Notes under the pieces: model-generated
Seen by the model: the letters and a program-made list of their open reading frames with translations, nothing else
What the model was told of the DNA's origin: nothing
The model's database searches: none
Source: Pseudomonadota bacterium
Lineage (GTDB): Bacteria > Pseudomonadota > Alphaproteobacteria > Rhizobiales > Rhizobiaceae
Assembly: GCA_023433855.1 (NCBI GenBank)
Contig: JAEYTV010000570.1
Location: 1-8,404 of the forward strand
Length of the DNA: 8,404 bases
Reading direction: 5' to 3'
Made by a program: the position numbers and the translations under genes
Shown here: piece by piece, positions 1-6,766 of the stretch
Layout: the number at the start of each line of letters is the position of its first letter
Position numbering within the stretch: the first letter of the stretch is position 1

Positions 1-1002
1 ATCGGCTCGCACCTCGATACGCAGCCGACCGGCGGCAAGTATGACGGCGTGCTCGGCGTGCTCGCGGGCCTCGAGGTCGTCCGCACCCTGAATGACTTGG
101 GGATAAAGACAAAGCACCCGATCGTCGTCACCAACTGGACGAACGAGGAAGGCGCCCGCTTCGCGCCCGCCATGCTTGCCTCCGGCGTCTTTGCCGGGGT
201 CCACGACCTCGACTACGCCTATGCGCGCAAGGATCCCGAGGGCAAGACCTTTGGTGGTGAGCTGGAGCGCATCGGATGGGTGGGGCAGGAAGAGGTTGGC
301 GCCCGCAAGATGCACGCTTACTTCGAGTACCATATCGAGCAGGGCCCGATCCTCGAGGCGCAGGGCAAGCAGATCGGCGTGGTGACGCACTGCCAGGGCC
401 TCTGGTGGCTGGAATTCACGCTGACAGGGCGGGAAGCACATACCGGCTCGACCCCGATGAACATGCGCGTCAATGCCGGTCTCGCCATGAGCCGCATCTT
501 CGAGATGGTGCAGGAAGTGGCGATGAGCCAGCAGCCGGGGGCCGTCGGCGGCGTCGGCCAGGTCTTCTTCTCGCCGAATTCCCGCAACGTGCTTCCCGGG
601 AAGGTGGTCTTCACCGTCGACATCCGCACTCCGAGCCAGGAGAAGCTCGACCGGATGCGGGCGAAGATCGAGAGCCAGGCGGCCGAAATCTGTGGCAAGC
701 TCGGCGTCGGCTGCTCCGTGGAGGCCGTCGGGCATTTCGATCCGATAACCTTTGACCCCGTTCTGGTCGGCCGTGTCCGTGACGCGGCGGAAAGGCTCGG
801 CTACAGCCACATGAACATCATCTCCGGTGCCGGGCACGACGCCTGCTGGGCTGCCAAGGTGGCGCCGGCGACCATGATCATGTGCCCCTGTGTGGACGGG
901 CTGTCGCACAACGAGGCCGAGGAGATCTCGAAGGGATGGGCAAGCGCCGGCGCGGATGTGCTGTTCCACGCGGTGCTGGAGACTGCGGAGATTGTGGAAT
1001 GA
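1..1002 (+). CDS. Zn-dependent hydantoinase/carbamoylase-family amidase (beta-ureidopropionase / N-carbamoyl-amino-acid hydrolase), 5' end cut by window
   Basis: The reading frame is open from the first base, so this is the last 333 residues of a protein that is usually about 410-420 long; roughly 80 N-terminal residues are missing. Numbering from the window edge, the M20-family metal ligands are visible: H4 in GSHLD, D15 in KYDG (bridging), E49 (catalytic base) and E50 in NEEGARF, H111 in EYHIEQGP and H303 in LSHNEAE. R209 in DIRTPS matches the substrate-binding arginine of yeast beta-alanine synthase. The dimerisation (lid) domain lies roughly between residues 125 and 240. The family hydrolyses N-carbamoyl-beta-alanine or N-carbamoyl-L-amino acids to the amine, CO2 and ammonia in the cytoplasm. 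The dihydropyrimidinase gene two positions downstream argues for N-carbamoyl-beta-alanine (EC 3.5.1.6), but allantoate or an L-carbamoyl amino acid cannot be excluded from sequence alone. It overlaps the next gene by 4 nt. Confidence 0.94.
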   Translation: MGSHLDTQPTGGKYDGVLGVLAGLEVVRTLNDLGIKTKHPIVVTNWTNEEGARFAPAMLASGVFAGVHDLDYAYARKDPEGKTFGGELERIGWVGQEEVGARKMHAYFEYHIEQGPILEAQGKQIGVVTHCQGLWWLEFTLTGREAHTGSTPMNMRVNAGLAMSRIFEMVQEVAMSQQPGAVGGVGQVFFSPNSRNVLPGKVVFTVDIRTPSQEKLDRMRAKIESQAAEICGKLGVGCSVEAVGHFDPITFDPVLVGRVRDAAERLGYSHMNIISGAGHDACWAAKVAPATMIMCPCVDGLSHNEAEEISKGWASAGADVLFHAVLETAEIVE

Positions 1003-1475
1003 ACGTCACGATTGCCGTTGAGCAGCCCAAGCAGCCTGAAGTCGTCGCCCTGATCGGGCTTTCTGACGAGTATATGGACTCGCTTTATCCGCCAGAAGGC
1101 AATTTCGCGGTGGATCTGGATGCCCTCTCCTGCCGCGACGTTTCCTTTCTTGTCGCGAGGCTGGACGGCAAAGCGGTCGGTTGCGGCGGCATCAAGTGGT
1201 TCGAGGACGGCAGTGCAGAACTGAAGCGCATCTTCGTCCGCGACGATGCGCGCGGCCACGGTCTCGGGCGAAAGATCATGGCCGAACTGGAGGCACTTGC
1301 GGCGACGCGGAATGTCCACCGGCTCTATCTGGAAACCGGTCCTCTGAACGTCGAAGCCGTCAGGCTTTACGAGACTCTCGGCTACCGCCCTTGCGGCCCT
1401 TTCGCTGACTACGAGGAAAATCCGCACAGCCTGTTCATGATGAAGGATCTCAAACAGCGGGAGACTGCCGGATGA
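999..1475 (+). CDS. GNAT-family N-acetyltransferase
   Basis: This 158-residue protein has the size and layout of a single GNAT domain. The acetyl-CoA pyrophosphate-binding loop is R85-G-H-G-L-G90, preceded by the beta4 strand ELKRIFVR (residues 74-81). A typical later part follows: LYLETG (109-114), then NVEAVRLYETLGYRP (117-131). The ATG at 999 was chosen because it gives the 4-nt ATGA overlap with the amidase stop and has GCGGAG about 8 nt upstream; an in-frame extension further upstream would run inside the amidase gene. The overlap suggests translational coupling, so it is probably made together with the amidase. The acetyl acceptor cannot be told from the sequence. An amine product of the pathway, or a toxic analogue, is possible but speculative. 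No membrane segment or signal peptide is seen. Confidence 0.92.
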   Translation: MNVTIAVEQPKQPEVVALIGLSDEYMDSLYPPEGNFAVDLDALSCRDVSFLVARLDGKAVGCGGIKWFEDGSAELKRIFVRDDARGHGLGRKIMAELEALAATRNVHRLYLETGPLNVEAVRLYETLGYRPCGPFADYEENPHSLFMMKDLKQRETAG

Positions 1476-1537
1476 GCGCCGCCTCCACATCGAAACCAGG
1501 ATTACGACGATCACCACCCGAGATGTTCAGTCCCTGA
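1472..1537 (+). CDS. Possible 21-residue small ORF after the acetyltransferase (doubtful)
   Basis: An ATG overlaps the acetyltransferase stop in the same ATGA fashion as the preceding gene pair and opens a 21-codon frame ending in TGA. The predicted peptide is polar and basic in the middle (LRRSPPEMF) with no recognisable motif. It could be a leader peptide, a decayed gene remnant or chance. The only support is the start/stop overlap, so it is listed at low confidence. Confidence 0.15.
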   Translation: MSAASTSKPGLRRSPPEMFSP

Positions 1538-1587
1538 GGTCCTCGATCCCGGGCGATTGACTGCGGCACACGATAAGGGGAACAACC

Positions 1588-3042
1588 ATGGCCACAGTAA
1601 TCAAGAATGGAACCATCGTTACCGCCGACCTGACCTACAAGGCTGACGTCAAGATCGACGGTGGCAGGATCATCGAGATCGGCCCCGGCCTGTTCGGCGA
1701 CGAGGTTCTGGACGCGACCGGCTGCTATGTCATGCCGGGCGGCATCGACCCGCACGTTCACCTCGAAATGCCCTTCATGGGGACCTACTCCTCCGACGAC
1801 TTCGAAAGCGGCACGCGGGCGGCGCTCGCCGGCGGCACGACAATGGTCGTGGATTTCTGCCTGCCCGACCCCGGGCAGTCGCTGCTCGATGCGCTGAAAC
1901 GCTGGGACAACAAGGCGACCCGGGCCAATTGCGACTACTCCTTCCACATGTCGGTGACATGGTGGGGGGAACAGGTCTTCAATGAAATGAAGGCGGTGGT
2001 GCTCCACCACGGCATCAACACCTTCAAGCATTTCATGGCCTACAAGGGCGCGCTGATGGTGAACGACGACGAGATGTTCGCTTCGTTCCAGCGCTGCGCC
2101 GAGCTCGGGGCCCTTCCGCTCGTGCATGCGGAAAACGGCGACGTGGTCGCCGCCATGCAGCAGAAGCTGATGGACGAGGGCAACAATGGTCCCGAGGCGC
2201 ACGCCTATTCCCGCCCGGCCTCGGTCGAGGGCGAGGCGACCAACCGCGCCATCATCATCGCCGACATGGCCGGCGTTCCGCTCTACGTCGTGCACACGTC
2301 CTGTGAACAGGCACATGAAGCAATCCGCCGGGCACGCCAGAACGGCATGCGGGTGTATGGCGAACCGCTGATCCAGCACCTGACGCTCGACGAAAGCGAA
2401 TATTTCGACAAGGACTGGGATCATTCCGCGCGCCGCGTCATGAGCCCGCCCTTCCGGAACAAGCAGCACCAGGATTCCCTCTGGGCCGGGCTCGCCGCTG
2501 GTTCGCTGCAGGTGGTCGCGACCGACCACTGCGCCTTTACCACCGCTCAGAAGCGCCATGGCGTTGGCGACTTCCGGATCATCCCCAATGGGACCGGCGG
2601 GCTTGAAGACCGCATGCCGATGCTCTGGACCTACGGCGTCAACACCGGACGCATCACGATGAACGAATTCGTGGCCGTGACATCCACCAACATCGCCAAG
2701 ATCCTCAACTTCTATCCCAGGAAGGGCGCAATCCTCGTGGGCTCCGATGCAGACATCGTCGTCTGGGACCCGCAGCGATCCAAGACGATCACGGCAGAGA
2801 CGCAGCAGTCGGCGATCGACTACAACGTCTTCGAAGGCAAGCAGGTGACGGGCCTGCCGCGCTATACGCTGACCCGCGGTGTCGTTGCCATCGAGGAGAG
2901 CACGGTCAAAACACAGGAAGGCCACGGCAAGTTCGTCAAGCGCGAGCCGTTCCAGGCCGTCAACAGGGCACTTTCGACCTGGAAGGAACTGACGTCGCCG
3001 CGCAAGGTGGAGCGGACAGGCATTCCCGCGAGCGGGGTGTGA
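1588..3042 (+). CDS. hydA: Dihydropyrimidinase / D-hydantoinase
   Basis: This is a full-length 484-residue member of the amidohydrolase superfamily, the usual size for bacterial dihydropyrimidinases. It opens the ring of 5,6-dihydrouracil or dihydrothymine to the N-carbamoyl beta-amino acid (EC 3.5.2.2); many relatives also hydrolyse 5-substituted hydantoins. All binuclear zinc ligands are visible: H56 and H58 in DPHVH, the carboxylated lysine K147 in TFKHFMAYKG, H180 in LVHAENGD, H236 in YVVHTSCE, and D313 in ATDHC. Y152 in the MAYK stretch corresponds to the substrate-binding tyrosine. The N-terminal (about 1-50) and C-terminal (about 380-460) beta-rich parts form the small domain around the TIM barrel. 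The ATG has AAGGGG 7 nt upstream. It follows a 112-bp gap without a clear promoter and lies 1 nt from the next gene. Together with the upstream amidase it makes up the two hydrolytic steps of reductive pyrimidine catabolism. Confidence 0.96.
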   Translation: MATVIKNGTIVTADLTYKADVKIDGGRIIEIGPGLFGDEVLDATGCYVMPGGIDPHVHLEMPFMGTYSSDDFESGTRAALAGGTTMVVDFCLPDPGQSLLDALKRWDNKATRANCDYSFHMSVTWWGEQVFNEMKAVVLHHGINTFKHFMAYKGALMVNDDEMFASFQRCAELGALPLVHAENGDVVAAMQQKLMDEGNNGPEAHAYSRPASVEGEATNRAIIIADMAGVPLYVVHTSCEQAHEAIRRARQNGMRVYGEPLIQHLTLDESEYFDKDWDHSARRVMSPPFRNKQHQDSLWAGLAAGSLQVVATDHCAFTTAQKRHGVGDFRIIPNGTGGLEDRMPMLWTYGVNTGRITMNEFVAVTSTNIAKILNFYPRKGAILVGSDADIVVWDPQRSKTITAETQQSAIDYNVFEGKQVTGLPRYTLTRGVVAIEESTVKTQEGHGKFVKREPFQAVNRALSTWKELTSPRKVERTGIPASGV

Positions 3043-3043
3043 G

Positions 3044-3430
3044 ATGGCCTCTCCCAGTCGCCGTCCGATCACGATCGCGGGGGCCTGCCTCCTCCTTGGC
3101 GGAACGGCAGTGGCCGCGGAGCTGCCGATCACCGCAAGCTACGGAAACGCTGATGGCTGCGCCTATGCGCTTCGCGGTGAAAGCTCCGGCTCGGATGACT
3201 TCTTTCTGTTGACGAAAGACGCCGTCACGACGGCCGTCGCCCAGTGCAGCTTCCTCGAGGTCAGGCCCGGAAGCGACAAAGGCTTCGACGTCACCGCGCA
3301 ATGCCAGGAGGAAGGCTGGACCGAGGATCTGGCGCCATTCGAGATCGAGATCAAGCCGGTGGAACCGGAGAGCTACGTCCTGAACATCGATGACGGTTCG
3401 CAATGGGGGCCGCTGGCAATATGCAGATAG
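3044..3430 (+). CDS. Small secreted (periplasmic) cysteine-containing protein of unknown function
   Basis: This 128-residue protein matches no family I recognise. Residues 1-25 form a convincing Sec signal peptide: arginines at 6-7, a hydrophobic core (about 9-23) and a TAVAA-E cleavage region. The mature part is about 103 residues, acidic, with four cysteines (C39, C68, C87, C127), enough for two disulfides in the periplasm. C127 is the penultimate residue. There is no transmembrane segment after the signal. C15 sits inside the signal core and does not form a lipobox. The start codon lies 1 nt after the dihydropyrimidinase stop, so translation is probably coupled and the protein belongs to the same unit. 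It could be a binding or stabilising partner for the pathway or transporter, but that is only inferred from position. Confidence 0.85.
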   Translation: MASPSRRPITIAGACLLLGGTAVAAELPITASYGNADGCAYALRGESSGSDDFFLLTKDAVTTAVAQCSFLEVRPGSDKGFDVTAQCQEEGWTEDLAPFEIEIKPVEPESYVLNIDDGSQWGPLAICR

Positions 3431-3432
3431 CC

Positions 3433-3846
3433 TCAGATCTCCACCAGCGCATCCAGTTCCGGCAGCAGCACGACGCTCTCCTGCTCGTTCGGGTCAGTGC
3501 GAGCGATGACGGCCGTGCAGGGCGTATTGGAGAGATTGGCCGGCAAATGCGGCACGCCTGCGGGAATGTAGAAGAGTTCGCCGGCATGCACGACGACATG
3601 GTGTTCCAGCCGGTCGCCGTACCAGGTGTGGGACGAACCGGAGAGCACGTAGATCGCCGTCTCGTGGGACTCATGCATATGCGCCTTGGCGCGTCCGCCC
3701 GGCGGGATGGTCAGCAGATGCATGCAGATACCCGTCGAACCGACCGACTCTGCAGCGATCCCCTGAAAATAACTCAACCCCTGTTTGCCGTCATAAGTGG
3801 CACCAGGCCTGACGATGCGGCAGGTGGGCTTTGATACAGTATCCAT
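3433..3846 (-). CDS. Single-domain cupin (cupin_2-type) protein
   Basis: This 137-residue protein is one small beta-barrel cupin domain. Cupin motif 1 runs from G50 (PPGGRAKAHMHESHE) and contributes H56, H58 and E62. Motif 2, GELFYIPAGVPHLPAN (residues 89-104), fits G(X)5PXG(X)2H(X)3N exactly and gives H100. The 3-His/1-Glu metal site is therefore complete; H61 is an extra histidine next to it. No DNA-binding domain or signal peptide is present, so it is cytoplasmic and either a small metal-dependent enzyme or a ligand sensor. The start is well supported, with GGAGGAA 7 nt upstream of the ATG. It runs opposite to its neighbours: its stop is 2 nt from the stop of the secreted-protein gene, and its start is divergent from the ABC operon. 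Substrate unknown; ureide-processing enzymes include cupins, but those I know of are two-domain. Confidence 0.92.
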   Translation of the reverse strand: MDTVSKPTCRIVRPGATYDGKQGLSYFQGIAAESVGSTGICMHLLTIPPGGRAKAHMHESHETAIYVLSGSSHTWYGDRLEHHVVVHAGELFYIPAGVPHLPANLSNTPCTAVIARTDPNEQESVVLLPELDALVEI

Positions 3847-3896
3847 TGCTCTGTTCCTCCATGGGACGGGCTCTTGCTCCAGACTATCACGAACCG

Positions 3897-3916
3897 GGCG
3901 TTCCTGCAGTGACGCC
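3897..3916. promoter_or_regulatory. Imperfect 20-bp palindrome in the divergent cupin/ABC spacer (candidate operator)
   Basis: The outer arms GGCGT and ACGCC and the central CTGCAG share exactly the same centre of symmetry (between 3906 and 3907). That gives 16 of 20 symmetric positions, with two mismatched pairs between arm and core. It lies in the 121-bp spacer between two divergent genes, where a repressor or activator would normally bind. No regulator gene is in the window, and no convincing -35/-10 pair was found on either strand of the spacer. Such a match may arise by chance in GC-rich DNA. Confidence 0.3.
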
Positions 3917-3967
3917 TGCGCCTCGACGCTCCCGCGCCGCCAGCCCTCCTATCGGACGTTATTCGAA

Positions 3968-4762
3968 ATGCTGTTGAACACTGCTCCTTCCGCCGTTTCA
4001 GCCAAGAAGCTCGGGCTTACCTTCGAGACCGGTGACGGCCCGGTCCACGCGCTGTCCGACGTCGACCTTGAAGTCGACAAGGGCGACTTCGTCTCCTTCA
4101 TCGGCCCCTCCGGCTGCGGGAAAACAACTTTCCTGCGGGTCATCGCCGATCTGGAGAAGAATACCTCGGGCGAGATTCTGGTCAACGGAATGACACCGGA
4201 GGACGCACGCAAGTCCCGCTGCTACGGTTATGTGTTCCAGGCGCCCGCGCTTTATCCCTGGCGGATGATCGAGAAGAACATCGCCCTGCCCCTGGAAATC
4301 ATGGGCTATGCGAGGAGCGAGCAGCGGGAACGCATCGAACGCACGCTTGATCTCGTCAACCTGTCCGGTTTCGGCAAGAAATATCCCTGGCAGCTTTCAG
4401 GCGGAATGCAGCAGCGTGCCTCGATTGCCCGTGCGCTTGCCTTCGATGCCGATCTTCTCCTGATGGACGAGCCCTTCGGCGCCCTCGACGAGATCGTCCG
4501 GGACCACCTCAACGAGCAATTGCTGAAGCTTTGGGAGCAGACGCGCAAGACGATCTGTTTCGTCACTCACTCTATTCCCGAGGCCGTATACCTGTCGACC
4601 AAGATCGTCGTGATGTCGCCCCGCCCCGGGCGCGTCACGGACGTGATCGAATCGACGCTGCCCAGGGAACGGCCGCTGGAGATCCGCGAAACGCCGCAGT
4701 TCCTGGAGATCGCCCACCGTGTGCGCGAAGGGCTGAGGGCGGGGCGAAGCTATGAGGAATGA
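3968..4762 (+). CDS. ABC transporter ATP-binding protein, NitT/TauT (SsuB/ThiZ-like) class
   Basis: This 264-residue ATPase powers the importer encoded by the next three genes, at the cytoplasmic face of the membrane. Every nucleotide-binding element is present: Walker A GPSGCGKTT (46-54), Q-loop Q91 in VFQAPALYPW, signature LSGGMQQR (143-150), Walker B LLLMDEP with D167 and E168, D-loop GALD (171-174) and switch H201 in FVTHSIPEA. The PW after the Q-loop and the HSIPEA switch are typical of the nitrate/sulfonate/taurine/HMP transporter ATPases. The frame is open further upstream to 3797, but that part overlaps the cupin gene in antisense and has no family similarity. ATG 3968 gives the normal length, although its ribosome-binding site is weak (a CGGA about 11 nt before). 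It is the first gene of the ABC operon and overlaps permease 1 by 11 nt. Confidence 0.95.
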   Translation: MLLNTAPSAVSAKKLGLTFETGDGPVHALSDVDLEVDKGDFVSFIGPSGCGKTTFLRVIADLEKNTSGEILVNGMTPEDARKSRCYGYVFQAPALYPWRMIEKNIALPLEIMGYARSEQRERIERTLDLVNLSGFGKKYPWQLSGGMQQRASIARALAFDADLLLMDEPFGALDEIVRDHLNEQLLKLWEQTRKTICFVTHSIPEAVYLSTKIVVMSPRPGRVTDVIESTLPRERPLEIRETPQFLEIAHRVREGLRAGRSYEE

Positions 4763-5636
4763 GACACTCGCATCGCGGATCCTTCCTGTCGCGGCGATTG
4801 TCGCGATCATCATCGTCATCTGGTACGCCGGCGCGATCTGGATGAACGCGCCCTTTCAGCGCGATCTCGACCGGCGCGGCAACGTCACCTCGACTGCAAT
4901 GGAATTCGTCGGCAAGACCCTGTCGCAGCCAAAACCGATCGTGCCGGCGCCGCACCAGGTGGTGAGCAACGTATTCGAGAACACCTTTCTTCGGAAAGTG
5001 ACAAGCAATCGCAGCCTCGTCTATCACTCCTGGATCACGCTCTCCTCGACGCTTGCCGGCTTCGCCTTCGGCACGTTGCTCGGCATCCTGATCGCCGTCG
5101 GGATCGTGCATGTCAGGGCACTCCACCGGAGCCTGATGCCCTGGATCATCACCTCCCAGACCGTACCAATCCTGGCAATCGCCCCGATGGTGGTGGTGGT
5201 CCTCTCCGCGATCAACATCACCGGGCTCATCCCGAAGGCGTTGATCTCCACCTACCTGTCGTTTTTCCCCGTCGCGGTCGGCATGGTGAAGGGCCTGCGC
5301 TCACCCGAACTCATGCATCTCGACCTCATGCGCACCTACAATGCAGGTCCGTGGCATACGTTCTGGAAACTCCGGATGCCGGCCTCCATGCCGTTCCTGT
5401 TCACCTCGATGAAGGTTGCCGTCGCCGCAAGCCTGGTCGGCGCCATCGTCGGAGAGCTTCCGACCGGCGCGGCTGCCGGGATCGGCTCCAAACTGCTGGC
5501 AGGCTCCTATTACAGCCAGACGATCGTCATGTGGGCGGCGCTGATCGCCGGCTCGGTGCTGGCGGCCATCCTTGTCACCATTGTTGGAGTGGTGGCGAAA
5601 ATCGTCGACCGTGCCATGGGCGGGAGACCGGCATGA
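4752..5636 (+). CDS. ABC transporter permease 1 (NitT/TauT class)
   Basis: This 294-residue inner-membrane protein belongs to the binding-protein-dependent permease family. TM1 is about residues 11-29. A polar stretch (about 32-92) follows, longer than usual for the class, then TM helices near 95-120, 128-152, 155-180, 218-236 and 258-283. The cytoplasmic EAA-type coupling loop that docks on the ATPase is visible as LMRTYNAGPWHTFWKLRMPASMP (about residues 192-213). The start codon lies inside the end of the ATPase gene (11-nt overlap) behind a G-rich stretch, and the stop overlaps the start of permease 2 as ATGA. The ATPase and both permeases are therefore probably translationally coupled. 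It should form a heterodimeric channel with permease 2. The extra polar segment between TM1 and the core could contact the binding protein (inference). Confidence 0.95.
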   Translation: MRNETLASRILPVAAIVAIIIVIWYAGAIWMNAPFQRDLDRRGNVTSTAMEFVGKTLSQPKPIVPAPHQVVSNVFENTFLRKVTSNRSLVYHSWITLSSTLAGFAFGTLLGILIAVGIVHVRALHRSLMPWIITSQTVPILAIAPMVVVVLSAINITGLIPKALISTYLSFFPVAVGMVKGLRSPELMHLDLMRTYNAGPWHTFWKLRMPASMPFLFTSMKVAVAASLVGAIVGELPTGAAAGIGSKLLAGSYYSQTIVMWAALIAGSVLAAILVTIVGVVAKIVDRAMGGRPA

Positions 5637-6766
5637 GGAGGTTGAGCCCACTTCAAACACTTCTGGCAGGCATCGTCATCCTCTGCTTCCTGAGCTTCTA
5701 CCTCCTGCTCGAACCGCCCTATTTAAGCGGGCCGCAATGGGGTGCGACGTTCATGCTGCCGTTCCTCGCCTGGTGCTTTGCCTTCCTCATCCAGTCTGTC
5801 CGCAGGAAACCCGCACCGCCACTGGAATGGGCTGCCTTAGCCTATCTCGTTGCCTGGGTTCCCCTGTCGATCACGTCGTTGAATGGCTTTGGCGATGAGC
5901 CGCCTCCCACCAACTATTGGACGACTGTAATAGCGTGTGTCGCGGCCGCCTGGCTCTTCAACGATCTTCTGTCTTCGTCGCGCTACGATAAGGGCATTGC
6001 CGAACGCATCGCGTCCATCGCCGTTCCGACAGTTTTTGGCCTCACCATCCTGTATATATGGGAGGTCGTGACACGAGGCCTTCACATCCCCTTCATCCTC
6101 CTGCCACCGCCGTCTGCGATTGGCGCACGGCTCGCCGGTTCCGTCCCCATCCTCTGGGCCGATGTCCAGCAGACCATCTTCAAGGCAGTTCTGTTCGGTT
6201 ATGTCATCGGCTGCGCCAGCGGGTTCGCGGTTGCGATCCTTGCCGACCGGATCGCATTCCTCCGGCGAGGGCTGCTGCCGATCGGCAACCTGGTGTCGGC
6301 GTTGCCGATCATCGGGGTCGCACCGATCATGGTCATGTGGTTCGGTTTCGACTGGCACTCAAAGGCGGCGGTGGTCATCATCATGACTTTCTTCCCCATG
6401 CTGGTGAACACGGTTGCGGGCCTCGGCGCGGCGGGTTCCATGGAGCGTGACCTGATGCGTTCCTATGCCTCCGGCTATTGGCCTACCCTCGTGAAGCTGC
6501 GCCTGCCCGCCGCGATGCCCTTCATCTTCAACGCGCTGAAGATCAACTCGACGCTCGCGCTGATCGGCGCCATCGTGGCCGAGTTCTTCGGAACGCCGAT
6601 CGTCGGCATGGGCTTCCGCATATCCACGGAGATCGGCCGCATGAATGTGGACATGGTCTGGGCTGAAATCGCTGTTGCCGCGGTCGCCGGGTCAGTCTTC
6701 TATGGCCTGCTGGCATTAGCGGAAAGGGCAACGACGTTCTGGCATCCGTCTAACCGTGGTGGCTAG
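5633..6766 (+). CDS. ABC transporter permease 2 with N-terminal multi-TM extension
   Basis: The C-terminal two thirds (about residues 125-377) is a standard NitT/TauT-class permease. It has a TM near 129-146, the usual LPPPSAIGARL lead-in (157-167), TM helices around 183-203, 216-237, 245-264, 304-322 and 342-362, and an EAA-type loop DLMRSYASGYWPTLVKLRLP (residues 273-292). Unusually it is 377 residues long, against about 250-290 for most relatives. The first about 115 residues add up to four hydrophobic segments (about 8-27, 37-55, 66-83, 95-112) with no similarity to permeases that I can see. The ATG at 5633 overlaps the permease 1 stop; longer readings upstream are out-of-frame translation of permease 1. 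Rare codons are present: TTA at 5723, 5837 and 6716, and ATA at 5930 and 6056. It pairs with permease 1. Confidence 0.94.
   Translation: MRRLSPLQTLLAGIVILCFLSFYLLLEPPYLSGPQWGATFMLPFLAWCFAFLIQSVRRKPAPPLEWAALAYLVAWVPLSITSLNGFGDEPPPTNYWTTVIACVAAAWLFNDLLSSSRYDKGIAERIASIAVPTVFGLTILYIWEVVTRGLHIPFILLPPPSAIGARLAGSVPILWADVQQTIFKAVLFGYVIGCASGFAVAILADRIAFLRRGLLPIGNLVSALPIIGVAPIMVMWFGFDWHSKAAVVIIMTFFPMLVNTVAGLGAAGSMERDLMRSYASGYWPTLVKLRLPAAMPFIFNALKINSTLALIGAIVAEFFGTPIVGMGFRISTEIGRMNVDMVWAEIAVAAVAGSVFYGLLALAERATTFWHPSNRGG

Noticed and set aside
1557..1587. TTGACT as a -35 promoter element before the dihydropyrimidinase
   Set aside because: A -10 element at normal spacing would fall on the start codon region, and no suitable hexamer is present.
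3044..3120. Lipoprotein signal at C15 of the secreted protein
   Set aside because: The residues before the cysteine (I-A-G-A) do not form a good lipobox, and the hydrophobic core continues after it; a normal signal-peptidase I site at 24-25 fits better.
1450..3132. 560-codon open frame on the - strand opposite the dihydropyrimidinase
   Set aside because: It is a shadow of a GC-rich gene: the + strand protein has full family motifs and a good ribosome-binding site, while the - strand translation has no recognisable domain.
3797..3967. In-frame N-terminal extension of the ATPase to an upstream ATG
   Set aside because: It would overlap the cupin start in antisense, adds low-complexity arginine/serine-rich residues foreign to the family, and makes the ATPase about 57 residues too long.
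5351..5632. Longer start for permease 2
   Set aside because: The extra residues are an out-of-frame reading of permease 1, rich in arginine and glycine, while ATG 5633 gives a standard ATGA overlap.
6026..6060. CCGACA and TGTATATATG as an internal promoter in permease 2
   Set aside because: Spacing (about 19-21 nt) and the -35 match are poor, and the A/T run is explained by the Tyr-Ile-Trp codons.
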